From NCBI GenBank assembly GCA_031267675.1, contig JAIRYT010000087.1:1-33404 (forward strand): a stretch of DNA of 33,404 nucleotides, in the 5' to 3' direction. The notes under the pieces are model-generated. The model made no database searches, had not been told where the DNA came from, and saw nothing but the letters and a program-made list of their open reading frames with translations. Shown one piece after another: positions 23,875 through 32,796 of the stretch (position 1 is the first letter of the stretch; each line of letters begins with the position of its first letter). The DNA is from Treponema sp. Lineage in GTDB: Bacteria; Spirochaetota; Spirochaetia; Treponematales; Breznakiellaceae. The translations under genes and the position numbers were made by a program.

Positions 23875-24600
23875 CTACAGGTGCCCTTCATCCAATATAA
23901 CAATATCCACACGGCGGTTATTCATCCGTCCTTCGGCGGTATCGTCGCGGCTTACCGGCATGGTGGCGGCAAACCCGGCAACCTGGAAGCGATCTTCGTC
24001 AACGCCGATATCCGCCAGATAGTGAAGCACGGCGATGGAGCGGGCCGACGATAATTCCCAGTTTGAAGGCCATATGTCGGGATCGGTGTCGCTGCCGTCC
24101 GTGTGGCCTTCGATCCGAAATCGCCGGCCGGCCAGTTCTTCTGAATTAAGCAGCGACCCCAAACGCATAAGTATGTCGCGGCTTTCCTCGTAGTTGATTA
24201 ACGCGCTCGCCGGCGCAAAAAACAGGTCCGACGCCAGGCTGATTATAATTCCCCGTTCGTCGTGGGTTACCTTTACCTTGTTTGATTTAATTTCCGGCTC
24301 AAACAGGCTCATCGCCCGCCGCGCCGAAGCGCCCAGGCTCCGCCCCCGGTCAAGGGAGGGCAGCGACATAATGGTATTGCCAAGGTCGGCGCTTTTGCCC
24401 GGCGAAATGGTGTTGCCGCCTGTTGACGCGCCCATGCCGATGGCGTTAAACGCCGAAATCATCTGTTGAAGCTGGGACGGATCCGATTCATCAGGATTAA
24501 AAAGCGCCACAAAAAAGCAGAGCATGAGCGTGACCATATCGGAATACGTAACCAGCCATTCGCTGCTCGCGCCGCCTATTTCTTTTCGTTTTTTTGCCAC
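23875..24600 (-). CDS. motB: Flagellar stator protein MotB
   Basis: 241 residues. A basic N-terminus (KKRKEIG) precedes one membrane helix with the proton-accepting Asp21 in VTYSDMVTLMLCFFV. A plug/linker follows, then the OmpA-like peptidoglycan-binding domain (about 105-235), with EGHTDGSDTDPD...NWELSSARS and MNNRRVDIVI. The Tyr-Ser-Asp pattern fits a proton-type stator. The start is GTG at 24600, with GGAGC upstream. Confidence 0.96.
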   Translation of the reverse strand: MAKKRKEIGGASSEWLVTYSDMVTLMLCFFVALFNPDESDPSQLQQMISAFNAIGMGASTGGNTISPGKSADLGNTIMSLPSLDRGRSLGASARRAMSLFEPEIKSNKVKVTHDERGIIISLASDLFFAPASALINYEESRDILMRLGSLLNSEELAGRRFRIEGHTDGSDTDPDIWPSNWELSSARSIAVLHYLADIGVDEDRFQVAGFAATMPVSRDDTAEGRMNNRRVDIVILDEGHL

Positions 24601-24609
24601 CGCCCGCTC

Positions 24610-25392
24610 CTAGTCTTTAAGGACTTCCGCCTCGACGGCCTTGCGGTCGCCGGGCTCCAGGTAACTTAAGAGTTTCATGGCAAGGATGCGGGGATTGTCG
24701 CCCGCCTGAATTGACAGCACCCCTTCGATCTGCATTTCTTTAATTTTTGTTTCCGCCCCGTCCTGGGTTTTAAGTTTTCCCGCGACGGGAATAAGAAGAA
24801 GGTTGGCCATAATTGAACCGTACAGCGTCGTGATCAACGCAACGGCCATGTTGGGGCCAAGGGCGCTTTTGTCTTCGAGGTTTTTTAACATGCCGATAAG
24901 CCCGATAACGGTTCCCAGCATTCCAAGGCCCGGCGCAAGGCCGGCCCACATGTTAATGGCGCCGATTTTTGAACCGTGCCGGTCCTGCAGCTGGGTTAAT
25001 TCTGTTTCCATAAGGGAACGGATTACTTCCTGGTCGGTGCCGTCGACAACAAGCCGCAGGCCCTTCTTCATAAATTCGTCTTCGAGGTCTTCAAGTTCTT
25101 CTTCAAGCGCCAATAATCCTTCGCGCCGGGCCTTTTCGGACATTGACATAAGGCGGGTAATAATTCCCTTTTCGTCGTATACGGGAACCTTAAAGCACAG
25201 GCCGATAATGTTAAAAATTCCAATCGCGCCGGAAATGCTTGAAAAAGTGAACAGGGCAAACCACGAGCCCAGAACAACGATTAAAACAGAAGGAATATCG
25301 ACAAAGGTAAGAAGGCCGGTACCGCCGGTAATAATACCAAGGCCGACCATGGCAAAGCATCCGCCTACTCCGATTATGGTTGAAAGATCCAT
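24610..25392 (-). CDS. motA: Flagellar stator protein MotA
   Basis: 260 residues, four membrane helices. Helices 1-2 cover about 5-55, the cytoplasmic loop includes the charged ARREGLLALEEEL block that touches FliG, and helices 3-4 contain the conserved WAGLAPGLGMLGTVIGLIGML and ALITTLYGSIMANLLLIPVA. It forms the ion channel with MotB. The ATG at 25392 follows GGAG. Confidence 0.96.
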   Translation of the reverse strand: MDLSTIIGVGGCFAMVGLGIITGGTGLLTFVDIPSVLIVVLGSWFALFTFSSISGAIGIFNIIGLCFKVPVYDEKGIITRLMSMSEKARREGLLALEEELEDLEDEFMKKGLRLVVDGTDQEVIRSLMETELTQLQDRHGSKIGAINMWAGLAPGLGMLGTVIGLIGMLKNLEDKSALGPNMAVALITTLYGSIMANLLLIPVAGKLKTQDGAETKIKEMQIEGVLSIQAGDNPRILAMKLLSYLEPGDRKAVEAEVLKD

Positions 25393-25404
25393 AAGGCTTA
25401 ACTC

Positions 25405-25602
25405 CTATTCCTCGTTTTTAAAAAGGCCGATCCGTCTGCGGTATTCGACAATGTTGTCGATTAACTCGTCCACGCTTTCACGAACAACAACGTGCTTTCC
25501 TGACAACATCAACAAAGTGGTGTCAGGATGCACTTCGATCGACTCAATTTGGTGGGGATTGATGTAGTATTCTTTTCCGTCAAGTCTGCTGACCTTAATC
25601 AT
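25405..25602 (-). CDS. flbD: FlbD family flagellar protein
   Basis: 65 residues, starting MIKVSRLDGKEYYINPHQIESIE at 25602, where AAGGAG lies nine bases upstream. A longer in-frame reading to 25641 is less likely. It shows the family pattern: N-terminal beta strands, HPDTTLLMLSGKHVVVRESVDELIDNIVEYRR. FlbD is a small cytoplasmic protein found between flgE and motA in spirochetes and Gram-positives; its role is unclear (related to swarming motility protein SwrD, which aids stator function in Bacillus). It should not be confused with the Caulobacter NtrC-type regulator of the same name. Confidence 0.92.
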   Translation of the reverse strand: MIKVSRLDGKEYYINPHQIESIEVHPDTTLLMLSGKHVVVRESVDELIDNIVEYRRRIGLFKNEE

Positions 25603-25657
25603 GCAGGAAAGCTCCTTACCGTTTCCGGAATATTCATACAATCAATCCCCTTTTTTA

Positions 25658-27061
25658 CTATCGCTTGAGGGTCAGGAGTTCCTGAAGCATCTGGTCCGCG
25701 GTCTGAATGGTGCGCGAGTTCGCCTGAAAGCCCCGCTGGGTTACGATCATGTCTACAAACTGATCGGCCAGATCGACGTTGGACATTTCCAGCGTTCCCG
25801 CGATAATTTTTCCCTTGTCGGCTACGCGCGCGGGACCAATATTGGCGATGCCGGAATTGGTCGAAACCACAAAGGTGTTTTCGCCGGCCTTTTCAAGGCC
25901 GCCCTGGTTAGCAAACGTCGCCAGCGCGACCTGCCCGATCGTACGGTTTGTTCCGTTGGAAAAAACGCCGTTAATGATTCCGCTCTGGTCTATATTGAAG
26001 TTTTCAAGATAGCCCATACCGTAACCGTCCTGTTCGACCGCTTTGGAAGAACTCTGCTCGGAAAACTGGGTTATGGCGCGGGTATACCCGCCGACGTTTC
26101 CCAGGTCAAGGGTAAATAACTGCCGTACCGGGGCGCCGTCTTCGCCGGGGGTTGTTCCCTGTACGTCATAGGCGACATTCATGATTACCTGGCCTTCGCC
26201 GCCCGATTCGTTTCCCGCGCCGTCTGCGGCGGAAAGCAGGAGGCCGTTATTGTCAAAGGTTACGTTAAACACGTTGGGTCCGCCCACCGCAGGAACGTCG
26301 GCGCCCAGACCAATTGCCGCGTTGGTGGGCGGATCGCTTTGTGGATCAACGATAACGGTCGCGTTCCACGAATTGTTTTCGCCGGGTACGCGGGTAAATT
26401 CAACCTGCATGGTATGGATGTCGCCAAACGAGTCGTAAATATCGATGGCGGTGCGCCAGGTTCCTGCGGATATTTGTCCGGGGGTGGGGTTTTCTTCGGG
26501 TATCTGGGGAAGCCGTTTGTCAAGGTTGCAGGCAAAATTGATCTGCGTGGTCGCCCGCGCGGGATCTTTTGATCCGACCGGAATAACCAGGTCTTCCACG
26601 CTGCGCGAAACATCCAGCGTGGGAACGCCGTCTATCTCGCGGGCCATCCAGCCCTGTACCCGCAGCCCGTTTGCCGGTTCGACCAGGGTTCCCTGGTTGT
26701 CAAGACCAAACGAGCCGTCGCGCGTATAAAAGGAACTGTCGCCGCTTTTAAGAATAAAAAACCCCGTGCCCGAAATGGCAAGGTCGGTCTCTACGTTGGT
26801 AGCCTGTAACGAGCCCTGCAGGTGTATCGTGTCGATAGACGCGATGCTCATGCCCAGGCCGATTTCTTTGGGGTTAATACCGCCCAGATCCTCGGTAGGA
26901 CGCGCGGCCCCGGCAATCTGCTGATAAATCATATCCTGAAAATTTACCCGGCCTTTTTTAAAGCCGTAGGTATTAACGTTGGCAATATTATTACCAACGA
27001 CATCCATACGCGTCTGGTGATTTTGAAGTCCGGAAACACCCGCAAAAAGTGAACGCATCAT
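25658..27061 (-). CDS. flgE: Flagellar hook protein FlgE with cross-linking Lys/Cys pair
   Basis: 467 residues, normal for Treponema. The N-terminal rod-type motif is [31 protein letters not shown], and the C-terminus has the coiled-coil heptads ...[35 protein letters not shown]. The central domains are surface-exposed. Lys165 and Cys178 (in [13 protein letters not shown]) match the positions reported to form the lysinoalanine cross-link between hook subunits in T. denticola. The ATG at 27061 follows GGAGG. FlgE builds the universal joint in the periplasm. Confidence 0.97.
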   Translation of the reverse strand: MMRSLFAGVSGLQNHQTRMDVVGNNIANVNTYGFKKGRVNFQDMIYQQIAGAARPTEDLGGINPKEIGLGMSIASIDTIHLQGSLQATNVETDLAISGTGFFILKSGDSSFYTRDGSFGLDNQGTLVEPANGLRVQGWMAREIDGVPTLDVSRSVEDLVIPVGSKDPARATTQINFACNLDKRLPQIPEENPTPGQISAGTWRTAIDIYDSFGDIHTMQVEFTRVPGENNSWNATVIVDPQSDPPTNAAIGLGADVPAVGGPNVFNVTFDNNGLLLSAADGAGNESGGEGQVIMNVAYDVQGTTPGEDGAPVRQLFTLDLGNVGGYTRAITQFSEQSSSKAVEQDGYGMGYLENFNIDQSGIINGVFSNGTNRTIGQVALATFANQGGLEKAGENTFVVSTNSGIANIGPARVADKGKIIAGTLEMSNVDLADQFVDMIVTQRGFQANSRTIQTADQMLQELLTLKR

Positions 27062-27072
27062 AATAGAACCTC

Positions 27073-27573
27073 CTATTCCTCAAATACCTTGGTAACCTGG
27101 TCCCAGTTGTAATAGTTCCCGTTGATAAGCACCTGGGGATTACCGCCCCTGGTAACCGCGCGGACAACGCCCTGGACCGCGGAATCGCCGTTCGTAAGTT
27201 CGACCGATTTTCCCAGCGCGCCTGTCGCGGCGGAACCGGAAATCATGTCGGCTATGCGCGAAAAGTCGCCGGACAGTTTGGTAAAACCCTGGGACATGGC
27301 GGTCATTTGTTCCAGACTGGAAAACTGCGCCATTTGGGCGATAAATTCCTTGTCTTCCATGGGCGCCATGGGGTCCTGATAGGCAAGCTGTTTCATAAGC
27401 AGTTGAAGAAAATCATCTTTACCCAGGCTCTGCCGGGGCGTGCGGACATCCTTTGCTTCAAACATTTCATGGTTGATTTTTGTCACGTCTTCTTTGTGCC
27501 GGTTAAATTCAGCGTCGTTCATTTTGAACGTTTGCTGGCTTAAATCCTGGCTTCTTGTATCAATCGCAGTCAT
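27073..27573 (-). CDS. flgD: Hook-capping protein FlgD
   Basis: 166 residues, short compared with about 220-230 in enterics; the C-terminal half is reduced. The conserved cap motif is [41 protein letters not shown]. The C-terminal part resembles a small beta domain ([40 protein letters not shown]). It guides hook assembly. I prefer the ATG at 27573 over a GTG at 27579 because GAGGT overlaps that GTG and is well spaced for the ATG. Confidence 0.93.
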   Translation of the reverse strand: MTAIDTRSQDLSQQTFKMNDAEFNRHKEDVTKINHEMFEAKDVRTPRQSLGKDDFLQLLMKQLAYQDPMAPMEDKEFIAQMAQFSSLEQMTAMSQGFTKLSGDFSRIADMISGSAATGALGKSVELTNGDSAVQGVVRAVTRGGNPQVLINGNYYNWDQVTKVFEE

Positions 27574-27599
27574 TGTCACCTCTTTATGCTGCTGTGCTG

Positions 27600-28787
27600 T
27601 TAGGCCAGCACGTTTAATAGGGAAGAAACGCCAAAATACGCGCTTCTTTCAAAATCACTGGCGCCTGAAAAATCGTCATAACTGGACGCGGCAAGGCGTT
27701 CAGAATAGAAGGGCTGTTTGTTTTCGCCCTGCCATTCGTGTCCGCTGTTCCGGTAATCCAGCGCGGTACTCAGGGTAGCTCCCTCGAAGCCCGAATCTTT
27801 AAAGGCCTGTTCCAGGGTATGAATTTCCTGTTGAAAGGCCTTTAACGCTTCGTCGCTTTCGACAAGGATACGCCCCGATATCTTGTTTTCGGTCATTTCA
27901 AGATGTATCTTAACTTTACCCAGCGCTTCGGGTTTGAGCGAAAGCCTAATCGTGCCTTCGCCGCCGTCACGCAGCACTATCGACGCCTCGCGGACAATGT
28001 CGGGGGAAAGATCGCCCCGGAGCTTTTCGGCAAGGATCTGGTCAAAGCCGCCGCCGGAATCCGGAAGGGGTTTTTCTACGGAATGTTCAGCGCTTTCGTT
28101 CCCGCCTGCGCTTTCGACGATCAATGCCTGATCCTGCCGTTCCGTCTGAACCGCTTTAAGGCCCCGGTCAAGCCGCGCCGCCGGGGCGTCGCTCCGCATA
28201 TCCACCACCGTAACACGGTCTTTTCGCTTTTCGCTCTTCCGTGTGTCCGGCTTTGGTTCGGCTTCCTTGTTCGGTTTACGAATTTGAAGGGCGATCCCGT
28301 TTTCATTCTGCCGGATGGGTGAACGATCTTCCGCTTTAACGGATGGTGTTTCGGAAAGCCGGATTGGGTTTTCGCGTTTTTGGGTTTTGGCGCTTTCTGT
28401 CCTGGCGGTTTCTGCCGGGGATTGTTCGGGCGGGCGGAAATTCAGCGGCTGGTCCTCTTTTACCTGTTTTGCCGCTTCTGCCTGTTTTGCCTCAAGGGTT
28501 TCCTTTTTTTCGGCGGAACGAGGCGCTGCGGTAAAGACCTTTTTTTCTGCTGATTTTTCACCCGCAGGCGTTTTTTTTACGTTTTTCGCCTTCCCGCTCT
28601 GTACCTTTTGGCCGTCTGTCCGGACTTGTTCAGGTTTGAGCGGAATTACTTCTTTTGCCGCCGGTTTTTTGGCGAGGCCCGCGAGCAGTCTGGCAAAAAC
28701 ACCCGTGGCTTTCTTGCCCTTCTGGTGTAAAGCTCCGGGGGAAAGCTCCTGAGCTTTTGGGGCAGGATTTTGTTCGATTACTAACAT
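27600..28787 (-). CDS. fliK: Flagellar hook-length control protein FliK (Tap1)
   Basis: 395 residues. The first ~270 are Lys/Glu/Ala-rich and likely disordered, the flexible ruler. The C-terminal FliK domain (about 265-345) has RLSLKPEALGKVKIHLEMTENKISGRILVESDEALKAFQQEIHTLEQAFKDSGF, which interacts with FlhB to stop hook growth. The gene at this place in treponemes is called tap1. The start is ATG at 28787. Its ribosome site, AAAGGA, lies in the 3' arm of a 7-bp hairpin. Confidence 0.9.
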   Translation of the reverse strand: MLVIEQNPAPKAQELSPGALHQKGKKATGVFARLLAGLAKKPAAKEVIPLKPEQVRTDGQKVQSGKAKNVKKTPAGEKSAEKKVFTAAPRSAEKKETLEAKQAEAAKQVKEDQPLNFRPPEQSPAETARTESAKTQKRENPIRLSETPSVKAEDRSPIRQNENGIALQIRKPNKEAEPKPDTRKSEKRKDRVTVVDMRSDAPAARLDRGLKAVQTERQDQALIVESAGGNESAEHSVEKPLPDSGGGFDQILAEKLRGDLSPDIVREASIVLRDGGEGTIRLSLKPEALGKVKIHLEMTENKISGRILVESDEALKAFQQEIHTLEQAFKDSGFEGATLSTALDYRNSGHEWQGENKQPFYSERLAASSYDDFSGASDFERSAYFGVSSLLNVLA

Positions 28788-28788
28788 C

Positions 28789-28812
28789 GCCGTCCTTTAG
28801 ATTCCGGACGGC
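28789..28812 (-). promoter_or_regulatory. RBS-sequestering hairpin before fliK
   Basis: GCCGTCC, 10-base loop, GGACGGC on the minus strand. The stem's 3' arm holds most of the fliK ribosome site (AAAGGA overlaps it) and ends one base before the ATG. The 5' arm starts six bases after the flbB stop, so ribosomes ending flbB could open it. Confidence 0.5.
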
Positions 28813-28818
28813 CGCTGC

Positions 28819-29418
28819 TTACGGAGTGCTGACAACCATTTTACGTTGCAGCTCGGCGGCCCTTTCGGGCGGCAGCAGTGAAATCCAGTAGGGAACAATG
28901 GACGCAGTCCCGTCCCGCTGGGCAATCTCTTCGGTCTTCCGGAGTACGTCAATGGCCTGCTGGTCGTTCATCGCGGCAATAATCGCCACCGCTCGCTCCG
29001 GCGGCATACCGTTCAGTTGCTGCGCAATACCTTCAACGTTTCTGTCTCTATTGTCGGCATCATTGGCGGCGGCATTGATGGAAATTTCCCGGTCATCCAG
29101 CTGCCGCTGCCGATCCTCCAGATCGGCGGCCATTTGGGTAATTTCGCCGCGCTGGGCTTCTATGTCGGCCGCTTTCCTGTCCAGATCAAGCTGCTGCAGG
29201 GCCAGCGCCTCCAGGCGCACGGCAAGGCGTTCGGCGTCCAGGTTGATAAAGTCTTCGTCTCCCAGTTCCGCCTGGGTGCGGCCTTCGCGCCCGATAAGAC
29301 GGTACAGCGGGGCGAGCGCCGTTTTTGCGTCGATTACATTCAGGTAGTCAAACCACAGAATCCCCCCGCCAAGAAGCGCCGCAATGAGGACTAACAGGAC
29401 TATTATTCTTCCCAACAT
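28819..29418 (-). CDS. flbB: Periplasmic flagellar collar protein FlbB-like
   Basis: 199 residues from the ATG at 29418 (AAAGGA upstream); a longer in-frame reading to 29442 is less likely. An N-terminal membrane helix (about 3-24) is followed by a coiled coil (about 55-115), then an MgtE_N/MotE-like helical domain (LNGMPPERAVAIIAAMNDQQAIDVLRKTEEIAQRD...LPPERAAELQRKM). In Borrelia FlbB builds the base of the spirochete-specific periplasmic collar. It precedes fliK in the same order here. Identity is inferred from order and domain layout. Confidence 0.8.
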   Translation of the reverse strand: MLGRIIVLLVLIAALLGGGILWFDYLNVIDAKTALAPLYRLIGREGRTQAELGDEDFINLDAERLAVRLEALALQQLDLDRKAADIEAQRGEITQMAADLEDRQRQLDDREISINAAANDADNRDRNVEGIAQQLNGMPPERAVAIIAAMNDQQAIDVLRKTEEIAQRDGTASIVPYWISLLPPERAAELQRKMVVSTP

Positions 29419-29441
29419 GGTTTTCCTTTCACGCCATTCCA

Positions 29442-29471
29442 ATAATGGCCCTATTACTGATAATCGGTCAA
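29442..29471 (-). promoter_or_regulatory. Predicted promoter of the motility operon
   Basis: On the minus strand, TTGACC (29466-29471), 18 bases, CATTAT (29442-29447), 23 bases upstream of flbB. A sigma-70-like site, as would be expected for an operon that itself encodes the sigma-28 factor. Moderate consensus only. Confidence 0.45.
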
Positions 29472-29541
29472 GCCGGGCCCTACTTGATAGCCTTGTAAAA
29501 CTGCCGATACTCGTAAAGGAATGTGCTATGGCAAAGGCGCT

Positions 29542-30636
29542 TTAGGACTTCGTATTGTGCGCCCCTGAGTTCCCGGGGCTGCCAAGCAGCTCTATGCGCG
29601 CGCGTATGTAATCAAGGCGGTCGTGGTTAAGGACGGCGCGGCAGCGGCCGTTTACTTTTTCCACCTGGTAGTTTCCCCTGCTGACAAAACGCCTTCCCCC
29701 TCCTTCGGTAAACCAGTACACCAGCGCGATTGCGTCGTTGTTTAGCTCCAGCGCGTTTATTCCCTTGCGGCTTATGGCGCTTCCCGAATTAAAGAGGCAG
29801 GGCACAGGAAGCTCGTCGCCGTAAAGGCTTTGGCGAAGTACATCGCGCCGTTCCGATCTGCGCAGGCGGGAAAGATCGCCGCGCAGGGCGGCGACTTCGG
29901 CGGCAATGCGGACTTTATCAGTGTCCGGGGCGGCGGTATAATCGCGGCACAGGCGTTCAATTTCGTATTTGATATAATCAAGGCGGCCCAGCGATTCAAA
30001 AAGCGTACGGTGGGTGTGTCCGATGATCGAAATACAGGAATGGGCAAGCGAAAACGCATACGCTTTTTTTTCGACCGAAAAGCGGCGGTAGGGAGAACGC
30101 GCCACAGAAACATTTCTGATTCCGAACGGGGCAAAAATATAGCGGACAAGCGAATGAGCCAGATAATTGTACTTGGTAAATAATTTTGACGATTGGTGGC
30201 CGTGGTAAATAAAAACGGGGATTTGTCCGGTGTCGACCCGGAGCGCCTGATACAGCGGATACGAATAATTTTTTTCGTATACTAAATCCTCGTCATGATT
30301 GCCCAGCGTTTTAACAAAACGGCCGGCGGCGGCAAATTCATCAAAAAGGGTAAACAGTTCCCGCCACTGTTTATTGATTTCGCCAAGGCGGTAGCGCTGG
30401 AGTTCTTCAATATCGCCGTTCAGCACCAGAATAAAGCCTTTGGGTAAATAATAATCGCGCAGCATGACGGCAAGGAGCCTGCCGTTGGCGGCAAGATCGT
30501 CGCGGGGGCCGCAGCCCATGTGCAGATCGCTTAAGATCAGCAATTTGCCGCCGTCACGCAAATCAAGGTGAGCCATGCCGCCTTCTTTACCAAGTCCCTC
30601 TCCGGCGGCAAGCGATGAAAAAAAAGGAGCTTCCAT
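29542..30636 (-). CDS. Calcineurin-like metallophosphoesterase
   Basis: 364 residues. All signature motifs are present: LSDLHMG (Asp37, His39), NGDIEE (74-78), GNHDE (112-116), HGH (145-147) and GHTH (206-209), which bind two metal ions. Between residues 215 and 275 lies a charged helical insert, followed by a C-terminal beta extension. The substrate is unknown. The ATG overlaps the stop of the upstream DHH-CBS gene by one base (TAATG), with AAGGG before it, so the two are coupled. A second possible start is Met21. Confidence 0.88.
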   Translation of the reverse strand: MEAPFFSSLAAGEGLGKEGGMAHLDLRDGGKLLILSDLHMGCGPRDDLAANGRLLAVMLRDYYLPKGFILVLNGDIEELQRYRLGEINKQWRELFTLFDEFAAAGRFVKTLGNHDEDLVYEKNYSYPLYQALRVDTGQIPVFIYHGHQSSKLFTKYNYLAHSLVRYIFAPFGIRNVSVARSPYRRFSVEKKAYAFSLAHSCISIIGHTHRTLFESLGRLDYIKYEIERLCRDYTAAPDTDKVRIAAEVAALRGDLSRLRRSERRDVLRQSLYGDELPVPCLFNSGSAISRKGINALELNNDAIALVYWFTEGGGRRFVSRGNYQVEKVNGRCRAVLNHDRLDYIRARIELLGSPGNSGAHNTKS

Positions 30637-31970
30637 TACGCTTCCCTTTTTTCCGCCGGTGAACTTTCAAAATCCTGGCGGCGCTTTTTATATTCAAGAA
30701 AATCCCAGCGGGTTACAATACCGGCAAGTCTGCCTTCTTCGACAACCGGAATGTGCCCAATGTGATGTTTGTAAAAAATACGTTCGACTTCGCGCATGGT
30801 CATTCCGGGCACGGCGCATACCACGCCGCGCGCCATGTAGGCGCTTACCGGAGCGTTCATCTGCGACGCCCTGCGGCCTTTCATAATATCGCGCAGGGTA
30901 ATAAATCCGCTTACTTCTCCATTCCTGTTCAGCACCGGTAAGCCTCCGTGATCAACCTCTTCCATGTATTTGGACGCGTCAAGAAGCCTGTCGGTTTCCG
31001 CAAGCGTGCACACATTTTTTGTCATAATATCCCGCACACAGGTTGCCGGCGTGAGCGCCTGCTCCAGGTAGCTGCGGAATTCCTGGTTAAAACCGGGGCC
31101 CTCCCTTCCGGTGAACGATGCGGAACCCGCGCTCTGGTGGCCGCCGCCGCCGTATTTTGCAAAAAGCTCGTGCAGATTTATGCGGTGTTTTTGACTGCGT
31201 CCGATTACTAAAATACTTTTTGTTTTGCGTATATAAAACAGGGCAAAATACGCGTCGGGATTTTCGATGCTCATTATTTTTTCTACCACGGCGGCAAGAC
31301 CCTGAATGTGATCATCCAGTTCAAGGTAACTTAACAGAATTTCGTTGCCCTGAATCTGAACTGTCTGAATGACCAGTAAAAGCTGGTTAAGAACAAGAAT
31401 TTGATCGTCTTCTTTAATGGGATCAAGAAAACCCTTGACAAGGCGAAGCGACGCCCCCTGATCCAAAAGCCAGGCGGAAACTTCAAGATCTTCTCGGTGG
31501 ACGTTTTCGTAAATCAGGCTGCCGGTATCGGCATAGATTCCGGTAAGGGCGATGGTCGCCTCTTCGCTTTCAAGGCTAAGGCCTTTTTCCATCGCAAGCT
31601 TTGCCAGGCAGGTAGTATTTGCCCCCCTGTTTTTTCCTTCAAGGCGCGCGCCCAGAATGTCGCAGTTCCCCGCCGGGTGGTGATCATAAATAACAATCGC
31701 CGGATCGGAATTTTTAATGCAGGCAAGAAATTCCTTAATGCGCGAGGCGCTTGAAGTATCGACAATGATAATATTGTCAATGCGGCTGCCGGAAATATCT
31801 TTGGGATAGACGCAGTCAAAGTATTTTTCGTAAAGCGTATACAGCCTGTGCGCCGCGGGAGCTATGCGGATGCTGCGCACCAGCTGGTAACCGGGAAAAA
31901 GTTTTTTGACCAGGATAAGGGACCCCAGGCAGTCAAAGTCCATATTGCTGTGACCAAAGGCAATGTTCAC
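30636..31970 (-). CDS. DHH/DHHA1 phosphoesterase with two C-terminal CBS domains
   Basis: 444 residues from GTG at 31970. The DHH domain holds GHSNMDFD (residues 6-13), IVDTS, YDHH (95-98) and YADTG, and the DHHA1 domain ends with GGGGH (274-278). Two CBS domains follow (about 308-366 and 373-430), probably sensing adenine nucleotides. The family includes nanoRNases and c-di-AMP phosphodiesterases; this layout also matches the N-terminal part of some tRNA nucleotidyltransferases, but the polymerase head is absent. Nucleotide turnover is the best guess. The GTG lies seven bases after a -10 box, so the message may be leaderless. Confidence 0.88.
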   Translation of the reverse strand: MNIAFGHSNMDFDCLGSLILVKKLFPGYQLVRSIRIAPAAHRLYTLYEKYFDCVYPKDISGSRIDNIIIVDTSSASRIKEFLACIKNSDPAIVIYDHHPAGNCDILGARLEGKNRGANTTCLAKLAMEKGLSLESEEATIALTGIYADTGSLIYENVHREDLEVSAWLLDQGASLRLVKGFLDPIKEDDQILVLNQLLLVIQTVQIQGNEILLSYLELDDHIQGLAAVVEKIMSIENPDAYFALFYIRKTKSILVIGRSQKHRINLHELFAKYGGGGHQSAGSASFTGREGPGFNQEFRSYLEQALTPATCVRDIMTKNVCTLAETDRLLDASKYMEEVDHGGLPVLNRNGEVSGFITLRDIMKGRRASQMNAPVSAYMARGVVCAVPGMTMREVERIFYKHHIGHIPVVEEGRLAGIVTRWDFLEYKKRRQDFESSPAEKREA

Positions 31971-31977
31971 CCTAACG

Positions 31978-32006
31978 AGTATAGTAAAGTATTGACATTT
32001 TGCCAA
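31978..32006 (-). promoter_or_regulatory. Predicted promoter for the DHH-CBS / phosphoesterase operon
   Basis: On the minus strand, TTGGCA (32001-32006), 17 bases, TATACT (31978-31983). Only seven bases separate the -10 box from the GTG start at 31970. Confidence 0.6.
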
Positions 32007-32026
32007 TTATAACCAAACGATGGGTT

Positions 32027-32653
32027 ATGGTTATTTATCTTGCCTCGGGCAACAGGCACAAAAAGCGGGAACTACAGGCGGCGTTTTTGGGGTACGAACT
32101 TAAAACCCCTCTGGAAGCGGGGATTGCCTCATTTGAAGCCGACGAGTGCGGCGTCACGTTTATGGAAAATTCGCTGATCAAGGCGCGGGCGCTCCGCCTG
32201 CTTCTGAATAAAGCCGGACTGGAGGGCCCGGTTCTGGCCGACGATTCGGGGCTTTGTGTCGACGCCCTTGGCGGAAGGCCGGGTATTTATTCCGCCCGCT
32301 ATCGCGGAAAAACCGGGAATACCGGGCCCGCTATAAGCGCCGGCGAACAAAACGCGCTGCTGCTTGACGAGGTAAACGCGCTGGCGGGCGCAAAGGGCCG
32401 AAGCTGCCGCTTTGTCTGCGCGATGACGCTGCTTTGGGAGGCCGAACGCTTTTGTACCGCGCAGGAAACCCTTGAAGGGGAACTGGTCATTACTATGGAT
32501 GCCGCGCAGGGAAGCCTGGGTTTTGGCTACGACCCTGTCGTGTTTTTGCCGGAACGCGGCTGTACGGTCGCCGAACTGTCCGAAGATGAAAAAAACCGCA
32601 TAAGCCACCGGGGCAAGGCGGCGCGGCTTATCTATTCCTGCCTGACGCGGTAA
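32027..32653 (+). CDS. rdgB: RdgB/HAM1 non-canonical purine NTP pyrophosphatase
   Basis: 208 residues. The protein removes dITP, XTP and ITP from the nucleotide pool as monophosphates. Seen motifs: ASGNRHKKREL (6-16), the catalytic region ADDSGLCVDALGGRPGIYSARY (71-92), GFGYDPVVFLPE, and LSEDEKNRISHRGKA near the C-terminus. The start MVIYLASGN at 32027 was preferred over a TTG at 32000 because it fits the family N-terminus; the ribosome site is weak. A TTGACA (31992-31997) without a matching -10 box, and TATAAC (32008-32013), lie upstream in the divergent gap. Confidence 0.93.
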   Translation: MVIYLASGNRHKKRELQAAFLGYELKTPLEAGIASFEADECGVTFMENSLIKARALRLLLNKAGLEGPVLADDSGLCVDALGGRPGIYSARYRGKTGNTGPAISAGEQNALLLDEVNALAGAKGRSCRFVCAMTLLWEAERFCTAQETLEGELVITMDAAQGSLGFGYDPVVFLPERGCTVAELSEDEKNRISHRGKAARLIYSCLTR

Positions 32654-32744
32654 CTCAATTGCCGCGTGGCGGCCAACCTCGCCAACATCACGAATGAAAA
32701 AGCGGAAATCATCAGTTAGGCGAAATATAAAAGCAAAAAAATAC
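32654..32744. other. GC-rich spacer after rdgB, possible gene remnant
   Basis: In frame after the rdgB stop, codons spell RVAANLANITNEKAEIIS and end at TAG (32717-32719). The DNA then turns AT-rich within about 20 bases. This may be the end of a lost gene or chance. No terminator hairpin with a T-run was found. Confidence 0.25.
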
Positions 32745-32773
32745 TTGACAAAAATAAGAACAGAACTTATTAT
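32745..32773 (+). promoter_or_regulatory. Predicted promoter for the AT-rich small gene
   Basis: TTGACA (32745-32750), 17 bases, TATTAT (32768-32773), 23 bases before the ATG at 32797. The match is strong, though the local AT-richness raises the chance of false positives. Confidence 0.6.
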
Positions 32774-32796
32774 ATTATTAAGGTTAATAAAACTCT

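Noticed and set aside
29480-29530. Sigma-28 promoter (TAAA, GCCGATAA-like) in the gap upstream of flbB
   Set aside because: TAAA and GCCGATA occur, but on the plus strand and only three bases apart, not the 15 or so required.
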